A DNA stretch of 34,788 bases from Hahella sp. HN01 (GTDB lineage Bacteria > Pseudomonadota > Gammaproteobacteria > Pseudomonadales > Oleiphilaceae): contig NZ_JAHMIN010000049.1 in the NCBI RefSeq assembly GCF_018986435.1, forward strand, positions 1-34,788, read 5' to 3'. The notes beneath the pieces are model-generated. The model was not told the DNA's origin, made no database searches, and saw nothing but the letters and a program-made list of their open reading frames with translations. This document shows positions 1 to 6,554 of this stretch, piece after piece. The translations under genes were made by a program, and so were the position numbers. Within the stretch, counting starts at the first letter, position 1, and each line of letters begins with the position of its first letter.

Positions 1-129
1 CAAGAAATGCGTCAAGAAATGCGTGAAGCCGTGTTTGAGTATATCGAAGTGGATTACAATCGAACCCGTCTTCACAGCGCAAATGGATATCTCAGCCCAG
101 AGAGTTATGAAGTATCGAAAGTCGCTTAA
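1..129 (+). pseudogene. IS3-family transposase (OrfB), C-terminal end only
   Basis: The first 43 codons of frame 1 run from the window edge to a TAA at 127-129. They encode a C-terminal rve integrase tail, including EYIEVDYNRTRLHSANGY followed by LSPESYE. This YNxxRxHSxxGYxSPxxYE pattern is typical of IS3-family OrfB transposases. The rest of the gene lies outside the window, so it cannot be said whether the element is complete. The terminal repeat follows 5 bases after the stop, as expected at the right end of an IS3-type element. Typing as partial reflects only what is visible here. Confidence 0.85.
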
Positions 130-134
130 TGACG

Positions 135-159
135 TGTCTAATCTTTGTGGGCAGGATCA
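135..159 (+). mobile_element. Probable right terminal repeat of the IS3-family element
   Basis: The 25 bases at 135-159 follow the transposase stop. In reverse complement they read TGATCCTGCCCACAAAG..., resembling IS3-family ends, which begin with TGA and are rich in CCCACAAA-type sequence. The left end is outside the window, so the repeat cannot be matched to its partner, and no target duplication can be tested. The element probably ends at about base 159. Confidence 0.55.
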
Positions 160-161
160 TA

Positions 162-743
162 ATGCTAGTCACAAAAGGAAATGGTTGTGCCGTTTGCGGG
201 GCTTCAGCTGGCCACCATGCCACGACTACATTAAGTCAATTTCGCACTGTCATGCTATCTATTTCGCTTTGCGGCCCTCATAAATTAGAAGCAACAGAGT
301 ACCCCTGTATACTGAAATTCTTTGGCACTTTATTTTTACTAAACATTGACATTCCTGACTTAATTAAGTTAGACCATATTCCAGATGAATTTATTTCTCC
401 TATATCAGATATAATTGCTTCAAAATTGAATGCGAATTTCAATAAACCCGTGAAAAGAAATCGTGGCTGGGAAATTCGTTTCACAATGCAAGATGGTTGG
501 TCGTGGCTGCTTCGACTGAACACACTAACGGATTATGCCTACATGCTGTTTACCCCTTCTACTAAGCAAGTTCATCGTATTGATTCGGCTAACGACCACC
601 CAGAAGTACCATTCGGTCCAGACCATCAACACTTCTACCCAAAATCTAAACGAGAATCGATTGAACCGAGTTTTTCTTATGGAATACCTTTGTTGGACTT
701 TCCTCTGCTCGAAAAAAGTAAGGCCTACTATGCTGGTAAATAG
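162..743 (+). CDS. Hypothetical protein with N-terminal CxxC/CxxH motif, beside an IS end
   Basis: A 193-residue protein if translation begins at the ATG at 162. The reading frame stays open further upstream, but only through the IS end. Residues C9-x2-C12 and C37-x2-H40 could form a small zinc-binding knuckle. The C-terminal half carries GWSWLLRLN and then a His/Asp-rich stretch (VHRIDS, PEVPFGPDHQHFYP, IPLLDF). I recall similar stretches only loosely from small TumE/DUF6516-like toxin-antitoxin proteins, so that is a hint and not an assignment. The gene is clearly AT-richer than the chromosome to the right. Its ATG lies 2 bases past the presumed IS terminus, and AGGATC inside that terminus could act as its ribosome-binding site. 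It may therefore be a 5'-truncated gene or one expressed from the IS. Function unknown. Confidence 0.6.
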   Translation: MLVTKGNGCAVCGASAGHHATTTLSQFRTVMLSISLCGPHKLEATEYPCILKFFGTLFLLNIDIPDLIKLDHIPDEFISPISDIIASKLNANFNKPVKRNRGWEIRFTMQDGWSWLLRLNTLTDYAYMLFTPSTKQVHRIDSANDHPEVPFGPDHQHFYPKSKRESIEPSFSYGIPLLDFPLLEKSKAYYAGK

Positions 744-898
744 TGTTCTAAGGAACGCGCTAACAAAAACTGATTTTCCGCTGGCGCTTCAAACTTTCCT
801 GTTGCGCAGGCTTCATTATGCTAATCGTTCATAGCAGTCTGTCAGGTCTGATCAAAATCTGACAATACGATAGACAGGCGGAATACCAACTAAATCAG

Positions 899-1384
899 TT
901 AATCGTGGTCCGCTATATCTCTGCTTAACCTTTCAGCTGCATACAGCAAGGCTGTTCGCACCTTGGCGGCGGTAAGACTGGGAACATCTTCCAGAATATC
1001 CGCGACAGACATCCCGTCCGCCAGGAAAGTCAGCACGTCCGTGACAGCGATTCGTGAGCCCGAAATACAGGGTTTACCCTGTCTAATATGAGCGGTCACG
1101 CAAACGTCCGCCCTTTCGCTTTCCCGTATAGGAGCGGACACGCCTCCGCCGCAAGGCATGCCGCCAAAGTAAGTTAGGATAGCATTGAGTTTTTGTTTCG
1201 GCGTCATGTTGGCAAACAGGTAATTCATACGTTTACAACAAGCGACCTCGTTGTCTCGAGAATTATCTCCGCCGAGAGATTTAGCCAACACATGGTCAAT
1301 ACTGGCATTTTCAGCCTCGAGCGGATTTCGGCAGTAAAAACATCTGCCACCTTGTTCCAACAACAAACCTTGCAAAGAAGCCAT
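899..1384 (-). CDS. HNH endonuclease domain fused to DUF433 domain
   Basis: A 161-residue protein with AGAGGGA as ribosome-binding site 6 bases before its ATG. Residues 12-54 form an HNH nuclease core: C15-x2-C18, then SIDHVLAKSLGG with D30-H31, N45 and C49/C50. This is the zinc-knuckle type of HNH. Residues about 95-155 match DUF433 (HIRQGKPCISGSRIAVTDVL, then LADGMSVADILEDVPSLT). DUF433 is a winged-helix-like domain found in VapB45-type antitoxins that usually sit beside a DUF5615 PIN-like toxin. No DUF5615 gene is visible on either side. The inferred role is a DNA-binding and DNA-cleaving protein of a defence or toxin-antitoxin type, but the target is unknown. It stands alone in an AT-rich accessory stretch. 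Confidence 0.75.
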   Translation of the reverse strand: MASLQGLLLEQGGRCFYCRNPLEAENASIDHVLAKSLGGDNSRDNEVACCKRMNYLFANMTPKQKLNAILTYFGGMPCGGGVSAPIRESERADVCVTAHIRQGKPCISGSRIAVTDVLTFLADGMSVADILEDVPSLTAAKVRTALLYAAERLSRDIADHD

Positions 1385-1453
1385 AATTCCCTCTTGTACT
1401 GTCTACTATTTGAGTGACAAGTAAAGGCTTCAATATAGCAAGGAGAAATAATA

Positions 1454-1486
1454 ATGCGCAGAAGCTCTGCAGGATATTGTCTGTGA
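1454..1486 (+). other. Possible 10-residue micro-ORF with a good ribosome-binding site
   Basis: AGGAGA at 1441-1446 lies 7 bases before an ATG that opens a 10-codon frame, MRRSSAGYCL, ending in TGA. About 100 bases further on is a strong intrinsic terminator with no other plus-strand gene before it. The pair could mark a short transcript (leader, small RNA or dual-function RNA) or the remains of a lost gene. The frame is too short to judge by coding statistics. Confidence 0.2.
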
Positions 1487-1584
1487 TAAACCAATAGAAA
1501 TGATAACTATCGAAATATATGCAAACAATTAAATCACTTATCGCTTAAACTGGAACTGATGGTGATGAAGGAATCACTGACATT

Positions 1585-1609
1585 GAGGCTTGTAATAAGC
1601 CTCTTTTTT
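1585..1609 (+). terminator. Intrinsic terminator without an evident upstream gene
   Basis: GAGGCTT (1585-1591), a 5-base loop and AAGCCTC (1597-1603) form a perfect 7-bp stem followed by six T (1604-1609). The T run is on the plus strand only. No convincing plus-strand gene lies between 760 and 1585, so the transcript it ends is unidentified. Confidence 0.75.
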
Positions 1610-1653
1610 AACTCACTGGCCTTAACCGTATTCTCGAATACTGGCCGAAACTG

Positions 1654-1681
1654 CCGCCTGAGATCGCTTGCTCTCAGGCGG
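1654..1681 (-). terminator. Strong hairpin downstream of the small Gly/Lys-rich gene
   Basis: CCGCCTGAGA (1654-1663) and TCTCAGGCGG (1672-1681) form a perfect 10-bp stem with an 8-base loop, placed 23 bases past the stop codon of the minus-strand gene at 1705-1842. A few T residues follow on the minus strand, so it may terminate or protect the 3' end of that transcript. The T tract is weak. Confidence 0.5.
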
Positions 1682-1704
1682 TGGCAGCAATTGTGTGGGT
1701 TTAA

Positions 1705-1842
1705 CTACTTACCCTTAGATGGCCCATTGCCACGTCCTTTGCCAGAGGGATTACCTGTTGTGCTAGGCCAGTTCCCACCCGGGAAACCAGTTGATGGGCG
1801 GCCTTTACCCCCACCTTGTGAAGAGCCTTTACCTTTTGACAT
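1705..1842 (-). CDS. Small Gly/Lys/Ser-rich protein, 45 residues
   Basis: The frame is open upstream as far as base 1902. The ATG at 1842 is preferred because GGAGG lies about 8 bases before it. The product is strongly basic and low in complexity. It starts MSKGKGSSQGGGKGRPS, continues through GFPGGNWPSTTGNPSGKG, and ends in a Gly/Lys-rich tail. There are no Cys residues and no hydrophobic segment. I do not recognise a characterised family, and the role is unknown. A good Shine-Dalgarno sequence and a perfect hairpin behind the stop support a real, independently transcribed gene. The composition suggests an intrinsically disordered, possibly nucleic-acid-binding peptide, which is inference only. 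Confidence 0.6.
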   Translation of the reverse strand: MSKGKGSSQGGGKGRPSTGFPGGNWPSTTGNPSGKGRGNGPSKGK

Positions 1843-2665
1843 AAACACCTCCATCCATGTGTTGGTATTAAGCAGAAAGCTGCTGATTGGAGCATCCATC
1901 AATAATACCTACTTGTCTGGATGCTTCATGAGCAATTTTATAACAGAGAGATAGCTAAATCGAATAATAACAATGTAAGCTTCAAAGTTAATCTCCTCTA
2001 TCTTGTGCATTTTCCCCAGCGAATCAGCTATCAAACCACTCGATTGGTACGCCTCACAACATACTGTTTATAAAGGAAAAATGCTTTTGTGAAGTCTGGT
2101 ACACCAACTTAACACCAGAACGTAGGAGGAGAGAGAATAGCCCAGGAGAGAGGGAATTAGGGCCAAATAACATAGGTCGAGACGCTCCGCCAAGTACGCG
2201 AGAACCCGCAGGAACCCGCGCCACCCTGCACAAACCTACACTAAATAATACGACGTAGAGGGTGTATTGCAGAAACCGCGTCTATTCCATTTATTCTGTG
2301 AACTGACATTCCATAGATCCTTGTTAAGTTCGTAAGTGTTATTTTTATCGCATAGAGAGATACGCGTTATTCCCTATGCTTGTACGAGGATGGCGCTTTT
2401 CGTTCCGCTATCCCTTCACACTTTTTTCGAACTTGCTTATCTATGGAAATACCGGGGAATGGTCTGCACATAGTTATATTGGCGACCAGACACCGACGTC
2501 TTCTCAATGACCCACGTCTGGATTTACGCAGCGCCAGACGTGGTTGCGCCCGCCTTCGCAGTTAATGTCTATACTTTCCTAATAACGCCCAAATAGAGGC
2601 GCTTTAGGTTGGCGGCCGCTTTGGCTTCCTTTTTCTAACTGCACGTTGAATTAGGCAAGAATGAT
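1843..2665. other. Gene-poor stretch, about 820 bp
   Basis: No convincing reading frame is seen on either strand. The longest candidate (2380-2565, TTG start, plus) has no ribosome-binding site and no recognisable product. Visible structures are a 10-base tandem repeat (GAACCCGCAG at 2202-2211, GAACCCGCGC at 2212-2221) and a perfect 10-bp inverted repeat at 2512-2543. The right-hand part presumably contains the promoter of the solute-binding protein gene at 2666. It marks the right edge of the accessory-looking region. Confidence 0.5.
2512..2543. repeat. Perfect 10-bp inverted repeat
   Basis: CCACGTCTGG (2512-2521) is matched by CCAGACGTGG (2534-2543) with a 12-base loop. No T tract follows on either strand, so it is not a typical intrinsic terminator. 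It lies about 120 bases before the next gene and could be a protein-binding site, an RNA hairpin or a repeat-element remnant. Confidence 0.6.
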
Positions 2666-3403
2666 ATGAAAGCGTTAATTGTCAGTGTTGTTTTGTGTCT
2701 AATCACTTCCTTTGCTCAGGCGGAGAAGATTACTTTGGCGAACGGTGAATGGGCGCCTTATCTGTCTGAGAATTTGAAGCATCACGGATTTATGTCCCGG
2801 ATCGTCAAGGATGCATTTGCAGAGGAAGGCATCGAGGTGGATTATGTATTTCTCCCTTGGAAGCGTGGTTATGAGGACGCCAAAGAAGGCAAATTCGAAG
2901 GAACGTTGATTTGGGGTTATAACGATGAACGCGCCAAGGACTTTTATTATTCCGACACCGTCGCGACATTGGGCACCTCCCTGTTTTATAACAAAGACAA
3001 TCCCATCGACTGGAGTGCGCCGGAAGATCTGGCCAAATACAAAGTCGGCGGCATCATCGGCTACGCCTACGGGATTGAAGAGCTGGAGACTCAGGGCCTC
3101 GTCAAAATTGACCGTATCGGCAATGAAGAAGGCAACTACAAAAAGCTCGCCGCCGGGCGCCTGGATATCGTGCTGGAGGATACTGAAGTCGGCATAGAGA
3201 GCATCACCCGTTTCGGCTTTGGGGATAAGCTGATCCCCCATCCCAAAACCCTGGAGCCGCGTAAATACTCCGTTTTAATCAGCAAGAAAACGCCCAATGC
3301 CCAACACCTTCTCGACGCCTTCAATAGCGGTTTGAAGAAGGTGATTGCAGATGGCCGTTACGACAAATATCTGCAGGAATCCCGCAAAGGCGAATACAAA
3401 TAA
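2666..3403 (+). CDS. Periplasmic solute-binding protein, SBP_bac_3 type
   Basis: A 245-residue protein with a clear signal peptide (MKALIVSVVLCLITSFAQA, cleavage after about residue 19). The mature chain begins EKITLANGEWAPYLSENL. This opening, the later FLPWKRGYEDAKEGKFEGTL and the YYSDTVATLGTSLFY stretch are typical of the family 3 extracellular solute-binding fold used for amino acids and similar small ligands. Length is normal for the family. No permease or ATPase gene is adjacent, so it is probably not part of a classical ABC operon here; many such orphan proteins in marine gammaproteobacteria have unknown ligands. The ligand cannot be read from the sequence. A weak AGG lies about 10 bases before the ATG. 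Confidence 0.8.
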   Translation: MKALIVSVVLCLITSFAQAEKITLANGEWAPYLSENLKHHGFMSRIVKDAFAEEGIEVDYVFLPWKRGYEDAKEGKFEGTLIWGYNDERAKDFYYSDTVATLGTSLFYNKDNPIDWSAPEDLAKYKVGGIIGYAYGIEELETQGLVKIDRIGNEEGNYKKLAAGRLDIVLEDTEVGIESITRFGFGDKLIPHPKTLEPRKYSVLISKKTPNAQHLLDAFNSGLKKVIADGRYDKYLQESRKGEYK

Positions 3404-3484
3404 CGCTGTACTTTGGTGTGTTGCATTGGCGACCGCTTTCCGCTTTGATGACCCTATCAAGCAGATAGTAGATGGGGTCATCTG

Positions 3485-4579
3485 GTGGAATTAGTCAAAG
3501 CGGTGATACATGCAGCGGTGAAGCAGGATCTAGAAGGCTTACGCCGGCTGTTTCAGGAGAACCCGGGACTTGACCTGAATACGCGCAGCCCATTCGCCGC
3601 CACGGAGCGCAGCACCCCGTTGATTATCGCTTGCGCCGCCGGCGACGCAGACATGGTCGATTATCTGCTGGCGCAGGGCGCGGACGTGAATATCCAAGGT
3701 AAGCAGGGCGCTACCGCCCTGGCCATGGCGGTGGAATGGCGGCGCCCTGAACTTGTTGAGCGTCTGCTGGCGGCCGGCGCGGACGTCAACCTCGCCATGG
3801 ATGATGGAACCAGTCCGTTGATGAAAACCGCCGCCTATCACCAGCCGGAACTGGCGACGCGACTGCTTGGACAAGGCGCAGATGTCAACGCCGCCCGCCA
3901 TGACGGCTGGACACCCCTGATGCTCGCCGCCCACGCAGGCAGCGAAGAGATGGTGGCGCTATTGCTGGAGCGCGGAGCCAAGGTAAACCAGTCCGAAAGC
4001 AGCGGGCGCACGCCGTTAATGGCCGCCTGCTTTAAAGGACATATCCGCATCGTGGAAAGCCTGCTCGCTCATGGCGCACAGGCCGAGTTGCAGGACGCAG
4101 ACGGCGCCACTGCAATGTCGGAAGCCGCCGAACGCGGGCATCAAGCCATCGTCGCCTTGCTGCAGGCCTCCGGCGCGACCATGCAAGAACTCCCCTCCTC
4201 TTCTCTGGATTTGGCCAAAGCCGAAGAGCGGCGTCAGTACGCCACCTTATCCAAAAACGCCCAGAAAGAGTTCAACGCCCTATTGAAATGGCTGACGACA
4301 AAAGCGAAGACCTGGGCCAAGAAGGTCGATCCCACACAACTTGACGCGGTTGATGATGACAGTGCCGAGAATATCTGGCTTTACTACCTTGCGGACAAAC
4401 TTTACGAAAAGGTCGCCGCACTCGACGACGCAACACAGCAGGAATTGGCGGCCTACGCCCGAGCCCTTCACGCCGTTGATCATGGCGACGGGATGCTCTC
4501 TTCCTACCTGAAGACCGTGTTTTTAGACATGCTCAAAGCTCTGGCGGCGCCACAGCGATACGCCAGCCTGTATCTATAA
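3485..4579 (+). CDS. Ankyrin-repeat protein with a distinct C-terminal domain
   Basis: A 364-residue protein starting at a GTG, with GGGG about 9 bases upstream. No signal peptide is seen, so it is probably cytoplasmic. After a degenerate first repeat there are six consecutive 33-residue ankyrin repeats over about residues 40-235, each with the TPL(x)xA...VxxLLxxGADVN pattern. They mediate protein-protein contacts. The final roughly 130 residues (from about 235, rich in Ala, Lys and acidic residues, with WLYYLADKLYEKVAAL) do not resemble ankyrin and I do not recognise them. A bidirectional terminator lies just behind the stop. Partner and function are unknown. Confidence 0.85.
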   Translation: MELVKAVIHAAVKQDLEGLRRLFQENPGLDLNTRSPFAATERSTPLIIACAAGDADMVDYLLAQGADVNIQGKQGATALAMAVEWRRPELVERLLAAGADVNLAMDDGTSPLMKTAAYHQPELATRLLGQGADVNAARHDGWTPLMLAAHAGSEEMVALLLERGAKVNQSESSGRTPLMAACFKGHIRIVESLLAHGAQAELQDADGATAMSEAAERGHQAIVALLQASGATMQELPSSSLDLAKAEERRQYATLSKNAQKEFNALLKWLTTKAKTWAKKVDPTQLDAVDDDSAENIWLYYLADKLYEKVAALDDATQQELAAYARALHAVDHGDGMLSSYLKTVFLDMLKALAAPQRYASLYL

Positions 4580-4593
4580 CGCCCACAAAAAAG

Positions 4594-4618
4594 AAAACGG
4601 CCCGCCAGGGGCCGTTTT
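4594..4618. terminator. Bidirectional intrinsic terminator between convergent genes
   Basis: AAAACGGCCC (4594-4603) and GGGCCGTTTT (4609-4618) form a perfect 10-bp stem with a 5-base loop. On the minus strand it is followed by TTTTCTTTTTT-type sequence, making a strong terminator for fbp. On the plus strand the four T of the stem serve the ankyrin gene. Confidence 0.85.
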
Positions 4619-4638
4619 GCAATAAGCGGTAGGCGTAA

Positions 4639-5649
4639 TCAGCCCAGTTCGCTGATGAACTTCTCCAATTTGTCCACCATCTTCGGCGAGCCGACGAACA
4701 GCGGGCAACGCTGATGCAGTTTTTTCGGCTCGATATCCAGAATGCGCTGGCCCGGATTGGCGATAGCCTTACCGCCGGCCTGCTCGATCAGGAACGCCAT
4801 GGGGTTGCATTCGTACAACAGACGCAGCTTGCCTTCCGGATAACGGCTGGAGGTCGGGTACAGGTAAATGCCGCCCTTGATCAGGTTGCGGTGGAAGTCC
4901 GACACCAGGGAGCCAATATAACGGGAGGTGTAGGGGCGCTGAGTGGCCTCGTCTTCTTCCTGACAGAACTTGATGTACTTCTTCACCCCTTCAGGGAAGT
5001 GAATGTAGTTGCCTTCGTTTATGGAATAAATGGTGCCATCTTCCGGAATGCGCAAGTTCGGGTGGGACAGACAGAATACGCCGATGGTCGGGTCATAGGT
5101 GAAACCATTGACGCCGTTGCCGGTGGTGTACACCAACATGGTGGAGGAACCGTAGATGATGTAACCCGCGGCGATCTGCCTGTGACCAGGCTGCAGGAAG
5201 TCCTCTTCGGTCACATGCTCGCCTTCCGGAGAAACTCTGCGATACACCGAGAAAATGGTGCCCACGGACACGTTAACGTCAATGTTGGAAGAACCGTCCA
5301 GAGGATCGATCAACACCACATATTTGCCGCCCAGGTTCTTGGTCTCTTCAAAGCGGACAAACTGTTCTTCTTCCTCAGACGCGATACCGCACACCACGCC
5401 CCGCTGCGCCAGCGCATTCTTGAAGCGCTCGTTGGCGTACACGTCCAGCTTCTGCTGCTGTTCGCCCTGCACGTTTTCGTCGCCTGCGGCGCCGGTAATG
5501 TCGGCAAGGCCCGCCTTGTTGATTTCACGGTGCAGAATCTTCGCCGCCAGACGGATGGAGGAAAACAGCGAGGTCAGCTCGCCGCTGGCGTCCGGGTAGT
5601 CTTTCTGCCGGTCGATGATGAACTCGCCCAGGGTCTTAATTATTTCCAT
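4639..5649 (-). CDS. fbp: Fructose-1,6-bisphosphatase, class I
   Basis: A 336-residue cytoplasmic enzyme that hydrolyses fructose 1,6-bisphosphate to fructose 6-phosphate and phosphate in gluconeogenesis. Length and motifs are standard for class I. The acidic metal-site residues SEEEE lie at 91-95 and [10 protein letters not shown] at 115-124. The substrate-loop sequence [14 protein letters not shown] is present, as is [13 protein letters not shown] near the C-terminus. It is a single-gene unit, convergent with the ankyrin gene and divergent from the ABC ATPase gene. No feature suggests loss of function. Confidence 0.97.
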   Translation of the reverse strand: MEIIKTLGEFIIDRQKDYPDASGELTSLFSSIRLAAKILHREINKAGLADITGAAGDENVQGEQQQKLDVYANERFKNALAQRGVVCGIASEEEEQFVRFEETKNLGGKYVVLIDPLDGSSNIDVNVSVGTIFSVYRRVSPEGEHVTEEDFLQPGHRQIAAGYIIYGSSTMLVYTTGNGVNGFTYDPTIGVFCLSHPNLRIPEDGTIYSINEGNYIHFPEGVKKYIKFCQEEDEATQRPYTSRYIGSLVSDFHRNLIKGGIYLYPTSSRYPEGKLRLLYECNPMAFLIEQAGGKAIANPGQRILDIEPKKLHQRCPLFVGSPKMVDKLEKFISELG

Positions 5650-5873
5650 GATGGTTTCTCGTATGTAGAAGGAACATTTTGGTCTCTAGAGGTGTAAGGT
5701 CTATTTTTACTAACATGGCTGCAGAGATAAAGGGCGCAGTCGTCGACTTGGCTTTTTATTCGATGCCCGCGCCCCAGTCAGTCAGTGATTACCGCTAGGG
5801 TCTATGTCGTTTTGGGATCGCCTCCGGCGCGCCTGAAATAGCCCGCAGCCCCAATATCCCAACCGGTGAACCG

Positions 5874-6554
5874 ATGATTGAACTGAACGACCTGACCATG
5901 TCCTATGCGCTGGAGAGCCGTCGATTGAACGTGCTTTCCGGCGTGGACCTCGCCATCGCCGACGGTGAAACAGTGGCCATTATAGGACCATCCGGCTCCG
6001 GGAAGACAACCCTGCTGATCCTGTTGGCCGGTCTGGAGCAGCCGGAAAGGGGTGAAATCCGTCTGGACGGAGCGGCCTTATCGACGCTGGATGCGGACGG
6101 CCTGGCGGATATGCGGCGCGACAAACTCGGCATCATTTTCCAATCTTTTCATCTGGTTCCAAGCCTCACCGCCCTCGCCAATGTGGCGCTGCCTCTGGAT
6201 ATCGCCGGGCGCCCGCAATCCCGCGAACGGGCCCGGGAAATGTTGGTGAAAGTCGGGCTGGCGCAACGGGAAGACCACTATCCCTCGCAGTTGTCCGGTG
6301 GCGAGCAGCAACGGGTCGCCATCGCCCGCGCCCTGGTGCACGCTCCCAAACTGGTGCTGGCGGATGAGCCCACCGGCAACCTTGATCTGCACACCGGCGA
6401 AAAAGTCAGCGACCTATTGTTCGATCTCAACCGCGAAGCCGGCGCCACGCTATTGATGGTGACTCACGACGAAGCGATCGCCAAACGCTGCAGCCGGGTG
6501 CTGCGCCTGCATGAAGGCAAACTGGTGGAGGAGCCTCATGCGCTTCCTGCTTGA
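5874..6554 (+). CDS. ybbA: ABC transporter ATPase, LolD/YbbA type
   Basis: A 226-residue ATP-binding protein. Walker A is [11 protein letters not shown] (about residues 39-49), the signature is [15 protein letters not shown], and Walker B is [12 protein letters not shown] followed by the H-loop MVTHD. This is the MacB/LolD-type subgroup that works with FtsX-like permeases. It overlaps the next gene by 17 bp, so the two form a unit. Together they resemble E. coli YbbA-YbbP, a putative exporter or lipid/lipoprotein mechanotransmission pair whose substrate is not settled. The tesA gene that neighbours ybbA in E. coli is absent here. Confidence 0.9.
   Translation: MIELNDLTMSYALESRRLNVLSGVDLAIADGETVAIIGPSGSGKTTLLILLAGLEQPERGEIRLDGAALSTLDADGLADMRRDKLGIIFQSFHLVPSLTALANVALPLDIAGRPQSRERAREMLVKVGLAQREDHYPSQLSGGEQQRVAIARALVHAPKLVLADEPTGNLDLHTGEKVSDLLFDLNREAGATLLMVTHDEAIAKRCSRVLRLHEGKLVEEPHALPA

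Noticed and set aside
755-832. Possible integron attC site (GCTAACAAA ... GCTAATCGTT) behind the CxxC protein gene
   Set aside because: The left part looks like some Vibrio attC sites, but the right core lacks GTTRRRY, the left core does not fit RYYYAAC, and no adequate stem joins them. No integrase or second cassette is present.
1559-1954. 131-residue plus-strand frame with Pro-rich middle
   Set aside because: It runs across a strong intrinsic terminator and lies opposite the well-supported 45-residue gene; the Pro-rich part is the antisense of its Gly/Lys-rich codons.
2380-2565. 61-residue plus-strand frame
   Set aside because: It has a TTG start, no ribosome-binding site and a composition without family resemblance, and it includes the inverted repeat.
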